From NCBI RefSeq assembly GCF_022201045.2, contig NC_068557.1, forward strand, positions 992,001-1,056,000: a stretch of DNA of 64,000 nucleotides, in the 5' to 3' direction. Origin of the DNA: Citrus sinensis (lineage: Eukaryota; Streptophyta; Magnoliopsida; Sapindales; Rutaceae). The position numbers and the translations under genes are program-made. Positions 8,939 through 22,900 of the stretch are shown here, piece by piece; within the stretch, counting starts at the first letter, position 1, and each line of letters begins with the position of its first letter. Under the pieces are notes generated by a model. That model worked only from the letters and a program-made list of their open reading frames with translations. It searched no databases and was not told the DNA's origin.

Positions 8939-11900
8939 ATGGAGATAGAAACAGAGACAACAAACAACGTGATGTGTCTCTTAACGGACCCAGAAGGGAA
9001 TCCATTAGGAGCTCCCATGTACTTCCCTCAAAACGCCGGCCCTCAACAGCTTTCGCAAATCGTTAACAAGCTTCTCAATAATGTAAGTTAAGCTCTTCAC
9101 TCCAAAATTTTCAAATTAATGGGTGTGTACCCCACTAGAAAGTTTCAATTTTGATTCCATAATTTGATTTATTTTATAGTAAGGGTTTAAAGGATGCTCT
9201 TTTGAATTAGCTAAAAGTGGTTTTTATTCAAGTTTCTGTATGTGGGTTTTGTTTAGGAGGAGAAGTTACCGTATGCTTTTTATATATCAGACCATGAGCT
9301 TCTGGTGCCGCTTGGAAGCTACTTAGAGAAACATAAAGGTTTTTTATTCAGAAATCTTTTGCATTTTTTAGCTTCAAATGATCTAATATGGAGGTTTAGA
9401 TTTGTTTAATTTTGTTGTATCAACAAATTTTCAGTTTCTGTGGAGAAGGTGTTGTCGATAGTTTATCAACCACAAGCTGTTTTCAGAATTCGTCCGGTTA
9501 ATCGTTGTTCAGCTACTATTGCTGGTGAGTGAATGATCCATAAATTTAGTTCGTTAGTAAAGCCCATTGGGTAGAGTTATCCTTACTAGTTTGTGTTTTG
9601 AAATTGTAGGTCATACAGAAGCTGTACTTTCAGTAGCCTTTAGTCCTGATGGGCGACAGTTGGCCAGTGGTTCTGGTGATACCACTGTCCGACTATGGGA
9701 CCTTAATACCCAGACGCCAATGTTCAAATGTACAGGACACAAGAATTGGGTTCTGTGTATAGCATGGTCTGCTGATGGTAAGCATCTAGTTAGTGGGAGC
9801 AAGGCCGGAGAACTTCAATGTTGGGATCCCCAGACAGGAAAGCCATCAGGCAATCCACTCAGTGTACAGCCTTTGTACTTGAAAATCTCATTTCAGTTTT
9901 AACTTAACAAAATTAGTTAATCTTATATCATTATATTACTGGTTTTTGGTGAATTTAATCATATACTAGATTGTCTTTTTCGAGAGACTCTAGAGTGTCT
10001 TCCTTCTGTATTTGATTTTATTGATTGACAATGTAGCTACATATCACAACATTCCAACGTTTCTTTACCTCTTTCTCTTTTGTCTCTTCAACTCGCCTGT
10101 ATGAAGTTGAATTGTGTTCTAATATGAAATTTTTCTGAGACATTAAGACTTGCAATTTTCTACATTTTAGGGCCACAAGAAATGGATTACTGGTATCTCT
10201 TGGGAGCCAGTCCATCTGAATGCTCCTTGTCGTCGCTTTGTAAGTGCTAGCAAAGATGGAGATGCACGTATATGGGATGTTTCATTGCGAAAATGTGTTA
10301 TTTGTCTTAGCGGGCACACGCTTGCAGTGACTTGTGTGAAATGGGGTGGCGATGGAGTGATTTACACAGGGTTGACCTTTTCTTTAAACTCTATTTTCTC
10401 ATTTTCTTAGTTTCTTTTGAAGTTGCAAATGTGTAAAGATGATTTAACCGAAATTGTAACAGAAACTCTCTGGTTTACTTTAACATATTTATAGCTTACT
10501 AGGCTTACCTTCCTGTATAAAATGGACTTTTTGGTATAACAGCTACCATTCAAGCTTTTTCCCCCCATATTTTTTGGTAATGTTTATCTCAACTTTTGCA
10601 GTTCACAGGACTGTACTATAAAAGTTTGGGAAACTACGCAAGGGAAGCTGATTCGTGAATTGAAGGTAATATATTTTGGAGTACACTTCTCAACTCTTAT
10701 GTTTGGTTCTCTACAAGTCCAGATCAATAGTGACTGTTTGTATGTTTTAATTTTATTGTTATGACTTATGATGGCCTTCTTCTTGTATATATGATTTCAT
10801 TTTAGGGTCATGGACATTGGGTCAACTCCCTTGCATTGAGCACCGAATATGCTCTTCGCACTGGAGCTTTTGATCATACAGGGAAACAGTATTCGTCTCC
10901 TGAGGAAATGAAAAAGGTACAATGTTTTGGTGTTTCTGCCAGAAGTGTCCTCTGGGTGTCTTTCCATTTTATGGAACTTAAATACATTTTTAATTATACC
11001 AATATATGTAGGCCGCTCTGGAGAGGTATAACAAAATTAAAGGCAATGCTCCTGAAAGATTGGTATCAGGATCTGATGATTTTACAATGTTCCTCTGGGA
11101 ACCTGCTGTTAGCAAACAACCTAAAACTCGTATGACAGGTCATCAACAGGTACAATTTTTATATGTTTCTAATTGCAATCTAATTTTACAATTACTGTTT
11201 GGTGGGAGTGCAATACTGTTCATTTTTACTTATCCTTCATTGTTGTTTGTTGTCATCTTATTGGAAAACATTTTCTTCTTTCTTATATTGACAGTTGAAC
11301 TCCTAGCATTTCATTGTCACATCTTTTTTAAGTGGGTTATAAGCTTAATCTGTGTGGCCGATTGGTTCTTTCTTTCATTCAAAAAATTTTAGCTTGTAAC
11401 TTTGACTTTGTGGTTGCAGCTTGTAAACCATGTTTATTTTTCACCTGATGGGCAATGGGTGGCAAGCGCCTCATTTGATAAGTCTATCAAGTTATGGAAT
11501 GGAACGACAGGAAAATTTGTTGCTGTTTTCCGGGGACATGTTGGGCCTGTTTATCAGATCAGGTTTGAGTTAATCTATTGTTTTAGATATCCGTCAAACT
11601 TTTACTGTGTGGTTGATATGTCATGTTGTATGTCACTATACAGCTGGTCTGCGGATAGTAGGCTTCTTCTAAGTGGGAGCAAAGATTCCACATTGAAGGT
11701 AACATAACATTTACACAATTGTTTCAAGATTTTGATTGAGATTTGCTGAGTTCATTTAGCATTTGAAACACCTTAATTATCCTACAAAAGATCACACATC
11801 AGTTATGAACTTAGATTGCCCACTTGAAGACTCGGTTTCCTGTTGACACTGTTCATGCATAATGTACTTTTAGGTTTGGGATATACGGACACAGAAGCTG

Positions 11901-12151
11901 AAACAAGATCTTCCAGGCCATGCAGACGAGGTATCTTCACTCTGAAATTAATGTCTTCTGAGCATAATTTCTTTTTCCTACACTAACATGCCATTATAAA
12001 TAAAGATGCAATTGTTTTCTTACTTAAGCATGCTGGTAAATTATACCCATGAATTTGTTTTGTGAAGGTCTTTGCTGTTGATTGGAGTCCTGATGGTGAG
12101 AAGGTAGCCTCCGGTGGCAAAGATAGAGTGTTGAAGTTGTGGATGGGTTAA
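8939..12151 (+). CDS. NLE: Notchless homolog, WD40 ribosome-biogenesis factor
   Basis: Twelve exons: 8939-9082, 9257-9338, 9435-9524, 9610-9863, 10171-10370, 10602-10665, 10806-10916, 11012-11149, 11420-11562, 11644-11698, 11874-11930, 12068-12151. All junctions are GT-AG and the phases join to 473 codons plus TAA, a typical plant NLE length. The first 95 residues form the NLE/ubiquitin-like domain ([19 protein letters not shown]), which in yeast Rsa4 binds the Rea1/Midasin MIDAS domain. Eight WD40 repeats follow, with clear blade ends such as [40 protein letters not shown] and [10 protein letters not shown] at the C-terminus. Known role: nucleolar/nuclear maturation of the 60S subunit. A decayed tandem copy lies 1.8 kb downstream. 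Family assignment is very secure. Confidence 0.96.
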
Positions 12152-13249
12152 ACTAATGAATTGCAAAAGGTGCTTGCGATTACATGTTTTCAAATTGTCG
12201 TCCGAGAGGCAATCTAATTGGTTTGATCTTCTCATACACATACACTCCAACTTGTTATATGCTAATCGGCGCAAGGAGTTAATTATCAGCTTCAAGGGTT
12301 TTGTGGAAAAACTTCAGTCACAGCAGAAGCACGCTTCAAATCCATGATGATAACAGTGTTTTGCAGAATTGGAAGATTGCATTCTCACGGTTTTGGAAAA
12401 TTATTTAACATCAACTCAAGTTTGCATTCTTTTCTCACTTTGTTTAACTATGCCAGTCTTCCCTTGCTTGGAGGAGTTTGAATTCATTATGCTGCATTTT
12501 TATCATCAGACTAGTGACAGATCTTACAATGAGTTTGAAGCAAATTGTTTGCTTGTAAATTTACCATAGCATTTTGTAATATTGATATTCGTCATAAAAT
12601 AGTTTGGGGTCTTGTGAACCGCTTGATGAAAACACTGATTACATCATTGGACCTATTGCTTCTACTGCAAGATGGTTAATTACCTGCTATGATATTTTCA
12701 TCCCATTTCTGAAGTGAATGCTTTTATCTTAGCCCCCAGAGTTTTGTACAGAACTTGAGCCCAACTTCACAGGCACAAAATCGTGCGGCAAAATTTGGGC
12801 ATCTAAAATATGTACGTGCAATGTGGTTTAGTTTTTGATAAATATTTTCATCTTGACAATACTGGCATATTGCTTCTTCCTTCAACTTTTTCCACCCGAG
12901 TAAAGCTCTTGTTTATAGTTCTTCAAATCTGAATGATGGCAAATAACACTTTTCTAAGAATGCGAGTGATACATGCATCAGCAAGCAACCTGGGGATGTT
13001 TCAAATTCACCTAGTTCTAAAATCTAGATAACACTCACGACTTTTTGTAACTACATCGAAAAATTGGATTGAGCGTGATTCAATTGCATTTTTTCTCTGT
13101 CTTTCTGGTAAGTGTTTTCTCCTAATAGCCTTTAAGCTTTTCCCTGGTCAAAAATTGGTCTCCTCTGCTAAGCTTAATGAAGCAACAGTAAATATAGAAA
13201 CCAGTAAACAAAAGAAAAAACTTGCGGGACATAACATGTTGGTGAGAAA
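12152..13249. other. 3' flank of NLE and spacer to F-box remnant
   Basis: Presumed NLE 3' UTR followed by ordinary noncoding DNA. Short open frames (12156-12569) have no recognisable features. Confidence 0.5.
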
Positions 13250-13805
13250 TTATATTAGAGCCGTACTTTCATTTGTCAGGTAGTAGATATGAAGCTTATT
13301 TCCTCCTTTGACAGAAAATAGGCTGGTCGTGTTAATAACAACAAAGGAACTTCTACGAGGTCGAGGCCTCTCAACAGGGGGCTCTTTGATTTCTTGGGTG
13401 CCAAGTTTGCAGCACCAGCATAGCATTCCATCCCGACCTTCCAAGAAATGCTCATCACTTTTCCAAAAAGCTAATGGCGTTCCAAGGCTTTTTTGGGTCC
13501 ATTGGTGAATAATTTTTTCCCAAGTTTCATTAGCACCAAATTCATCCATAACCCAAATTGCCACCAAGAGAGGGAGGAGACATTTTCTACAGCATCGGCG
13601 ATGAGCTTGCACATAAGAATGCCACAACTGTTCCTGTGTCTGGTTCCGTAGTTAAGCAACTACGAATTTGGGGTTTGCAATTAGAGAATGCCATGACTTT
13701 TTTTTCAGGCTTGCATTGCAGCAGTGAGTCTGCAGGCAGCCGTGCAAGTATCTCGGCCATCAATTCTTCAGGAAGATCGTTAATCCTTGCTGTTAATTTC
13801 TTCAC
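13250..13805 (-). pseudogene. F-box (FBA-type) pseudogene, second copy
   Basis: Minus-strand remnant in two frames. From 13805 the N-terminus carries a recognisable F-box start, INDLPEELMAEILARLPADSLLQC, which then runs into sequence that breaks off. From about 13627 another frame shows the C-terminal part of an F-box-associated domain: WVMDEFGANETWEKII, then GTPLAFWKSDEHFLEGRDG and LGTQEIKE. The middle of the protein is deleted, so the piece retained here (start and end) complements the piece retained in the copy at 1930-8193 (start and middle). Shared DNA with that copy includes the stretch around 13565-13700 versus 8000-8110. It sits upstream of the NLE pseudogene in the same relative position as the first pair. 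Confidence 0.72.
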
Positions 13806-13955
13806 TATCCAGCATTTGCAAGATTACACAAGTGAATGTTGTATTGAATCATAAAATTTGGAAGGGAAAACCTGTAAATTCTTCTAAATTCAGAACAGAG
13901 AAAACAGAGGAAAAAAAAAATAGAGAGACCCGAAATATCAAAACCAAAAGCTAAA

Positions 13956-15535
13956 ATGAGGATTGAAACGGAGAGAGCAAAAAACTTGATGTGTCTGCTG
14001 AGGGACCCAGAAGGGAATTCTTTAGAAGCTGCCATGTATTTCCCTCTACACGCCCGCCCTCAACAGCTTTCACAAACAGTTAACGAGCTTCTCAATAATG
14101 TAAACGAAGTTCTTCACTTTGCAATTTAAAAATAGCATTGCAAAGTAATGGGTGTGTGAATACCCGCTAAAAAAGTTTAAATTTTGATTGCATAATTTGA
14201 TCAATTTTGTAGCAAGTGTTTAAAGTGTACATTTTGAATTAGCTAAAAAGTGATTTCAATCAAGTTTCTTTTTGTGGGTTCCGTTGAGGAGGAGAAGCTA
14301 CAATATCCTTTTATATATCAGACCATGAGCTTGTGGTGCCACTTGGAAGTTATTTAGAGAAATATAAAGGTTTGTGTTTTAGAAAATTGTTTTATTTTGG
14401 CTTCAATATCCGAACATGGATTTTTTTTTTTAATAATGTTGTATCAACAAAATTTTCAGTTTCTGTGGAGAATGGAGTTGTCGAGAGCTTATCAACCACA
14501 AGCTGCTTTCAGAATTCGTCCACCTAATCGTTGCTCAGCTACCATTGCTGGTGAGTGAATGATTTAATAAATTTAATTCGTTAGTAAGATCTCATTGGAT
14601 AGAGGTATCTTGACTAGTTCACGTTTTGAAAGTGTAGTTCATACAGGAAGGGTACTTTCAGAAGCCTTTAGTCCTGATGATTCCTGTTGGGCGACAGTTG
14701 GCCAAGAGGTTCTGGTGATACCACCGTCCGACTATGGGACCTTAATAGCCAGACACCAATGTTCTCTGTCCTCCGGGGGACTCCACCAAGAGGTTCTTGT
14801 AGTTCATACAAGAGCTGGGCTCTACGTGCAGCATGGTCTCCTGGAGGTAACCTTCTAGTTAGTGGGAGCAAAGCCTGAGAAATTCAATTTTGGAATCCCC
14901 AGACAGGAAAGCCATCACGCAATTCATTGTACGGCCTTTTACTTGAAAATCTCGTTTCTGTTTTGGCTTTGATAAAATCAATTAGTCTTATATCAGGATA
15001 TTATTGCTAGATTTTCTTTGCCGGGGGGACTCTAGAATGTCTTCCCTCTGTATTCGATTTTGTTGATTGAAAATGTAGCTACGCATGCTTACAACATTCC
15101 AACTTTTCTTCACCTCTTAATATTTCTCTTTTTTCTCTCGATCAATACCCTTGCTTCTGCCATTGTTGTTCCATTTTATGAAACTATAATACATTTCATT
15201 GCATCTATAAGTAGGCTGCTTAGGAGAGGTACATCAAAATGAAGACAACGCTCCTGAAAGATTGGTGTCAGGATCTGAGGATTTTACAATGTTCCTCTGG
15301 AACCTGCTGTTAGCAAACAACCTAAGACTCCCATAATAGGTCAACAAAAGGTATGAATTGTATATATTTTTAGTCGCAATATAACTTTACAATTACTATT
15401 CTGTGGGAGTGCAATGTTGCCCAATTTTTCTGATCTTTCTTTGTTAATTTTTCTATGAAAGATCATATATAAACGATGAACTTAAATTGCCCATTTCTTA
15501 AAGGTTTGGGACATACGGACACAGAAGCTGAAATA
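13956..15535 (+). pseudogene. NLE pseudogene (tandem duplicate)
   Basis: Corresponds to the intact NLE gene piece by piece. Exon 1 (13956-14099) is still open over 48 codons. Exon 2 (about 14286-14369) has a one-base deletion that shifts the frame; exon 3 (about 14460-14550) has a one-base insertion after TTTCTGTGGAGAA; exon 4 (about 14637-14920) carries small insertions that duplicate local sequence. Exons 5-7 are missing, a degraded exon 8 is seen at about 15213-15351, exons 9 and 10 are missing, exon 11 survives as 15504-15535 and exon 12 is absent. It cannot make a WD40 propeller. Confidence 0.92.
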
Positions 15536-15795
15536 AATTAATATATTTATTTTAAAATAATAATTTACATAGTATAATTTATTTTTAAAAAATCACTATG
15601 GTCTGTTGGGTAAATTATTATAAACTATATTTTTATTCAATAAAAAGTAAAACATCAGGGACCTTATGAAAAAGGCCCCAAATTTCACTCCTTTATTTTT
15701 CTCGATTACCCAGCTAGAGCCACAGCGCCATCATACTCGTTAAATGCAATCAATCGAGAAACAAAAGAAAATTCTCAGGAACGCAGTCGATTACA

Positions 15796-16151
15796 ATGAA
15801 AGCTACAGAGGTACCCATAAAATCAAACAACAATAGCAACCCAATTAAAAATCAAGGCCAAATGAAGATTGAAAATACCCAGAACCGGAAGCCTCCGTTT
15901 AGGCCAGCTCGAGACGACACCAAACCTCCACTTCACGACCCTGTAACTGTCTTTTTTTTCTGTCACTTCCATTTAGTTTAAATTTTGCTTTTCGGGTCTT
16001 TCTGATTTTTTGTTTCTTTTCTGAAAGTGTTTTCGTTGTTTTGGTTTTGGTTTTGTTTTTGTGGCAGATACTGAGATCAGATCCCATCGAAACAGAGGAA
16101 GCAGTGCTGCGGTTGCCTCCTTTTTCTATTAACAGAGATCATAAAATTTAA
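15796..16151 (+). CDS. Small conserved plant protein, 76 aa, function unknown
   Basis: Two exons, 15796-15942 and 16068-16151, with GT-AG borders (donor GTAACT, acceptor TTTTTGTGGCAG) and matching phase 0, give 76 codons plus TAA. The N-terminal half is polar and low in complexity (MKATEVPIKSNNNSNP). The C-terminal half is what marks it as real: RPARDDTKPPLHDP joins directly over the intron to ILRSDPIETEEAVLRLPPF, a wording I associate with a short uncharacterised plant family. No signal peptide, membrane segment or known domain. It lies just after the NLE pseudogene and converges with the chromomethylase gene. I cannot give a function. Confidence 0.68.
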
Positions 16152-16905
16152 GCTACTGGGTTTCCTTTATTTGTAACCTTTTGTTTGCTTTTTAAATTCT
16201 TCATGAATTTTAGCTTCATTTTGAAGCTTAGCATTTCATGTACTATTTGGAATCATGCACTAATTTTCATTTATGGTATGTCAAAGTTGAATAAAATTAC
16301 TAAAGCCTGCTGAGCTTAGCTGTTGGGAGTAACAACGAAAACAGCGGCCTTGAACATGTAAGTGATTCTAATTTGAAATCGATCATTTGATATCATTAAC
16401 TTGAAGCAAAAGAAGTTAAATCAAATCACATGATACCGTTTCCACAAAGACGGCAAATTGAATATGTTTGAGAGCCCTTTGATTGCAGAAAAGTCTTGAC
16501 TTTCCACGTTTAAGTTTGTGAAAGACTTCAAAGCGTTTCTTGTTCTTGAAGAAGCACGTTGCTGAGTGCTTTCCACATCAATGTAATCCAGAAGGTGCCA
16601 ATTGCCAAAGCAATTAGCAGATTAAAAAGATATATTGACAACATGAGAGTTACGGACAACAATCCTGAATTTGGTAATTTGGTTTAACCCAACAGAGAAT
16701 GAAATGAATCGACTAGCATACTGAACAGTATAATTAGGATTTAACTAATCCTCAGTCTCCACCCAAACATCTAACGACTAACTAAAATCATCGAAATACT
16801 ATTGTTTCTCGAAAAAAAATAGAAGAATGTGGTCATATGAACAGTTATTGAGGTAAAATTAATGAGCTTAATAAATAATCAAGATGATTAAAAGGTATCC
16901 ATCAA
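16152..16905. other. Convergent intergenic spacer
   Basis: Contains the presumed 3' UTRs of the small gene (plus) and the chromomethylase (minus). No other feature seen. Confidence 0.5.
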
Positions 16906-19900
16906 TCACGCATCCTCAGAAGAAACGGGGGCAACTTGATCTAGGATATTTGGAAACCCTCTAGGCAAAGTAAACAGCGGCTCATTAGTTGTAGATCCTT
17001 GCATGGTTAGGCCTAATGCGTATCCCAGTGCTCGAGAAACTGGCACTGCCACTGCATTTCCAACTTGAATGTACCTAAAAGAAGTCAGATAAAACTACTA
17101 AGAAACAACACCATAAGCAAGTGATTGATCAATTGTAACTGACTAACTGTAAAATCACACAACTTAACAAAACCCTAATGTTTTCAGAGGGCCACTTGCA
17201 TTCATTTGTGAAAAAAGTGATGCAATACTGTTCTGAATCAATAATAACAAACATCAACAATTCAAGCATTTACCTTTCTTTGATAGGACCACAGAGCTTG
17301 TAATAATCTGGAAAACCTTGAAGCCTTGCGTTTTCACGAACTGTCAAAACACGATCTTGTACTGGATGCAAAATAGCCTGTATACATAAAATCAATTTAA
17401 TGATAATTGCACATGATTATTTGAGTACATGAACATATAAATATGCTTCTGCTACACAAAGATTCATAGAAAGAGAGAAATGTCACCTGGTTATGAGGCT
17501 CTGCTCTAGTAACCACTGTTGGTACAGTTTCATCCCACCAAAGACGTGCAAACGGTCTGTATAACAAAGTAAAGATGTTAAATTATGTCAATATTCAACA
17601 AAAAGATTTTGCTATTACAGTTTATAGAGCTGTCATTTTCTAACATAGAGAACATTTTGATGAGAAAATTAAATCCAAGTGCCAAAATCTTGAAATGCTA
17701 AGCCAAAGCATCAAGAAAAATACAGAACACATACTTTGATGATGTACCATCAATAAAAGACATGGCATAATTTGGCACCTGTCATCAAATGCAAAAAAAT
17801 GAGATGTAATAAGCAAAACTCCGAAGATTGTGAAAAGAATAGCAAGAAAAAAGAAATAGACCTATTGATCAAAATATTACCAAAGGCTTTCCAGACTCCA
17901 AATAAATCCTCTCTACATTTGGATCCCACTCAACTTTGTTATCGGGTCGAACTCGAACGCCAGGAAAATCACGAAAATTTGCTCCCTATTTATTTATTTT
18001 TTAAAAAAAAAAAACAAATTAACCGACACAAAATCACATGACTTCATTGAGTTTGCTTCAATTATGTTCTATGACACACATACAATACCTTTTTCTTAGG
18101 GACCCGGCAAACACGCTGGTAATCATCCTTGTTCAACTCAAGTGGGCGATGATCATAAAGCATTTGCTCTCTTGGTTTTGACTCTGATGAAGAACCCATC
18201 ATTTCTGCAAAAATAAACAAATCATTTCGACTCATTTTCTTGTCTTGCAGATTTAAGACACAAAAGCATATTGAATTGAAATACAGCTTATGGAATACAA
18301 CAGAACAGCCATATGCTTTTTATTTGTAAAAGAAACCAAATGAGATGAAAACAATACAGTTATTGCAAGCATTTGAAGTTTTCTTAAGAAAATATGCAAA
18401 CAAAATATCATAGTTTTAAAAATTTTGAGGTAAATACAAATGTATGCTTCCATGATTATCTCTATGATATCCAACAAGAATTAAACACAGTGCACTGTTT
18501 GACATATGAAATTTCAAATTTTCTATAAAAGAGAACTACAAATAGTATATTAAAATCAAGATTAGTTCCATCGTCAACACAAACCTGAATAATAAACAAA
18601 AAGAGACTAGAATTGCAACCTGATTCTACATCAGCAATGCTTCATAACAGTATAAATTTCAAAATAATGGCTGCTTAAGCTGAGAAAAGAGTGGCAACAA
18701 GCTGAAATCAAATCATGTATAGAAATACAGTCAATTGTTTTCTATGTGCAGCTAACATAAAAACATAATCTCAAAACGCACACATAAATGCCAATGCAAG
18801 TCCAATTATTTTTGTATTATAATTGATTATCAAGAAAAGATATAAGCATAAACCATTTCACCAATTTGACTAGACATGACAAACTAAATGGGAAAAAATG
18901 AGAATAAGCATTATTATGATATTTACAACACAACCAAAAACATCAAAGGGGTCACTCAAACAATTCAACTCTAGAATAAGCAACAATAGGATATCTGCCA
19001 AATAATGACTCAATTTCTAGAAGCAGAAGTAACAAAGCAATTGCAATTCCATGCACAATAAAATTAATTAAACCACAGCTTCTTACCATCTTTTCTCAAT
19101 CTGATAAAACATTGAAACTCTGTCTCAGGCTCCCTATCATATGGGATCTCATCTCGGGACTCATAGTTATCAACCTAATTTTAACAAAGAAAATTTAGAT
19201 ATGTACAAAAGAAAATTAAATAAATTGACAAAACAGTAAAAAATAATAATAAAGATGAAACATACACTAGGAAGGTCAGAAATTGCATCCTGTAACAGAA
19301 GCTTTCTTGCTAACTCTGCTTGTTGACCTTCATCATATGCAACGGTGTTTCTCTGCATCCACCATAAATGAATTAAAATACAATAACCTTAGTAGCTAAT
19401 AACAAAATTGAAACTGTAAGTAGTTATACTTCAAACTCGGTTGGGATAACCCCTCTCAAAACAACATCATGTGTTGGAAGTGCATAAGGAGGCAATTTCT
19501 GCAAAGTCATAAAACACTCAATTAGAAAATCAGCTATAACTTAACAAATCTACCATGCAAAAGATCTACAAAATGACCTCAGTAGGTTGGGCTCCCCACA
19601 AGAAGACCCGCATACGAAATTGGGGAAGTCCATATGCCCCTGCTGCCATCATTCCCATCCGAACTTGGTAATTCATTTGAATAAGTCGAGCCAAGGCATA
19701 TCGACCAAGTAATCCTTTGGCAAACTTGACAATGTCAACAACATTTTCCATCAATACAAACTTAGGCTTCAAAAAGTCAACTATATCCATGAAAACAATT
19801 AGCTGTTTATTTTTTTCATCAGCCAGTGGATTATCTTTGTTCCTAAAACGATTGAATCCACTAACTCCTTGGCATGGAGGTCCCCCACAAATCACATCAA

Positions 19901-22900
19901 CATCTCCCTAACAATCAAGAATCAAAACAAGATAAGAATCTTTGGTAAACAAGCTTCTGGTTAAAGCAAAGAGAATTATCTAGAAGAGAATAACATAAAA
20001 GCTTACAGGCAGTGGCAAAATCTTTGATTTGAATCCGTGTGTGACAAATTCTTTTATCTTCTCCCCACAATTGCTATTACAAAAATATAGATATACTTAT
20101 AATCATAATAATGGAGCTACACATTGTCTAACATAGCCAAAATTGCTAAAGAGGGAAATACAATTTTAACAGCATACCTCAACCCTTCAATTGGCTCCCA
20201 AGTGTCTTCACTAGGCCCATAATTTCTCCAACGAACCTAAAAGCAAAAGGTTGGAAGAGGTACAATATATTAAAAACTGCATTGGATAATAAGAATATAG
20301 CTTGATCCTAGATGCTGGTGATGACATAAACTTTTAAATGTCATTTTAGGAAAATAGGAATCATGTTAAAATTGCTTAAGGGGAAGGGGGGGTGTCAAGA
20401 AAGCATTTTCAAGATCTAATCTCTGTCCATCAAATAGCAATAATTCACAAGATTTTTTACTAAATTAAATGTTCTACATGTTTAATCAAATAACATATTA
20501 CTTGATCCATTCTTCATTCTTCAATATGCTTTGTTGATGTAGGACAAATAGAGTCATGGTAAGAGCCTTAGCATAATTGTCTTTTTTCAAATTTAGTTAG
20601 GATTTTCTTTTTATTTTCTTATTTAAGTCGTATTCCATCATAAGTTTATTAGGATTAGGAACAATTACAACTAGTATAAATAAGCTTGTTATGCAGTTTC
20701 TTTATAACAGCTTCCATCAATGATATTTTCTCAATTGAGAACTTTTCCTCTCTAGTGCAAGCATTTTTCTTGTTATTAAAAAACATGCACTGGAACAATA
20801 TCTAATACCACTTCCGCACTATATTATTTATAATTGATACTAGCAATGCACCGTTTTTGTTTATTTGTGACATAACTACAGCATGGATAAAGCAAATTGT
20901 AGTTCCCACAAGTACTTCAAGTAATTATAAGTTGTCAGAGAACAAGAAGCTTTACCATGTATAAAATGAATTAATAGAGCAAAGCAAGTTTTAGCATATT
21001 CTAAGTGAACAGAACCTACGAATCCATGTGACGAGCACTTAGATATTTCTCATACAAGATTTCCATATTTTCCCCAATCCTTGAAAGTATCTTTTTAACC
21101 TTCAATCCCCCTTTTCCTTTGCCAGGAAATGAAAATGAATTATGCTATCACATGCCAAGCAAAAATTTCCTTTTCCTAACTTTATAAAATATAAAGATCA
21201 AAATGCTAAACTTTTATCAACTTTTCTTGAATATATGATGTTTGCTGTTAGCTTTCTTTGTATGAGAAGCAAAAAGAAATCAACTGTCATGCCTACGTAG
21301 CATCCTAAACACAAACTGGAAACATCAATCCCCACTATTCTTGAAAACAAATCAATAGATCCATGCACAATAAATCAAGAACACACATACACCCTAAAAT
21401 CAAAAAATTCAAATCAAATTAATTTTGTTTTGTTTTTATAATTTGTATACCTTCAGATACAACCCACGTTTCTTTATCTCCTTTGGATCACCATAGCATA
21501 TTTTGAGAATTTTCTCTACCTCAAAAATCTCAGAATCATCTTCACTCTCATCTTCTACATTACCATTATCATCATCTTCTTCAGATTCGCCATCATCGTT
21601 AAAAGAGTACAACTGTTGCTGGGGATCTTTCCTTGCAATCAAAGAGAAACTAATGCAAAGTTTTTCCCATTCTCTTAACAAGGTGAGAAAATCTTCAGCT
21701 GATTCATTTCTTACCTAATTCATAGAGTTCGTTAATTTTTTTCAAACACATGCAATGCCGAGACTAAATAAAACCAAAATTTATTGCTATTTCTACCTCT
21801 GTCTCGGGATGGTTCAACTTTAGACTTTGACAAGCATACTCATTAATGTCAACAGCCCATCTCTGGAAAAGAAAAAAGTAAAGGATCAAACATGCAAATC
21901 TACCTCTTATCATATCTAAATTACTTGAAGGAAAAGACAAACTTACCGTAACAAGATTCAAACCAGCCAAATTTGCACCAAGGCAAAGTCCTGTTGACAT
22001 TGCACCACAACCAGAGTACAAATCTAACAATTTCACATCCATCTTCTGAGGCTCTCCAACTTCACATTCATTTGCATCAACATCACTGGAAATAGTGGAT
22101 GAAGTCTCACTGCTAACTCTCTTATTTTCTATAGGATGACAAGAGGCATAAGATTAAACGTAGAAATAACATTCATCAACCCAACCTCTACATAAAAATA
22201 AAAAAAAGTAACACAATGGTTTGTTAACAAACATAAAACAAGTGCATTTCAGCTCAAATATTACAATCTATTAACTCATGCTCAATGTATATAAAATAAT
22301 AAAAAGAATAATTACCAGGGGGCAAGCTGAAAAACGTGGAGTATGGCAGTAAATACATCATATCGCAGTAATAATCACAATGGGGGATTGCCAACTTTTT
22401 GGCTTCTAAGTCAATCTGACAAGCAAATTGTAATTATTAACAAATGATTCAAACAAATAATCACCATTAAACCCAAACAACTTGTAAACTACAAACATAC
22501 ATTTAATGGAACCCTAGCAATGTTTAGCTTCTTAACCAAACATTCCAATGGATTATCATTTTGGATTTCAGAAAAGAATACTCTTCTTTGGTCAATAAGA
22601 TGAGCATTACTTTCTATGACCTGAAAAAAGATGGAAAAAATGAGAGATCATAGCAAATTTACAATGAAACAAAATTAAATTAAAACTTAAAACAATCAAA
22701 ATTTATCTTACAGTATCACGGGCTCTGTAGTACCATTGGGCGGTAAAATATGGTGTCCCATCAACTGCCTCAAACATTTCGACAATCTTACAAATATAGT
22801 CCTCCTCCCCACTTTCAGCCTACCCATGAGGAAAATAATATAACCAAAATGACATCTATGATCTCATGTACAATAACACTAAACTAGGATATAATAAATC

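Noticed and set aside
20530-20820. Possible solo LTR in chromomethylase intron 9
   Set aside because: LTR-like TATA and start words, but no target duplication, no clear CA end and no primer site.
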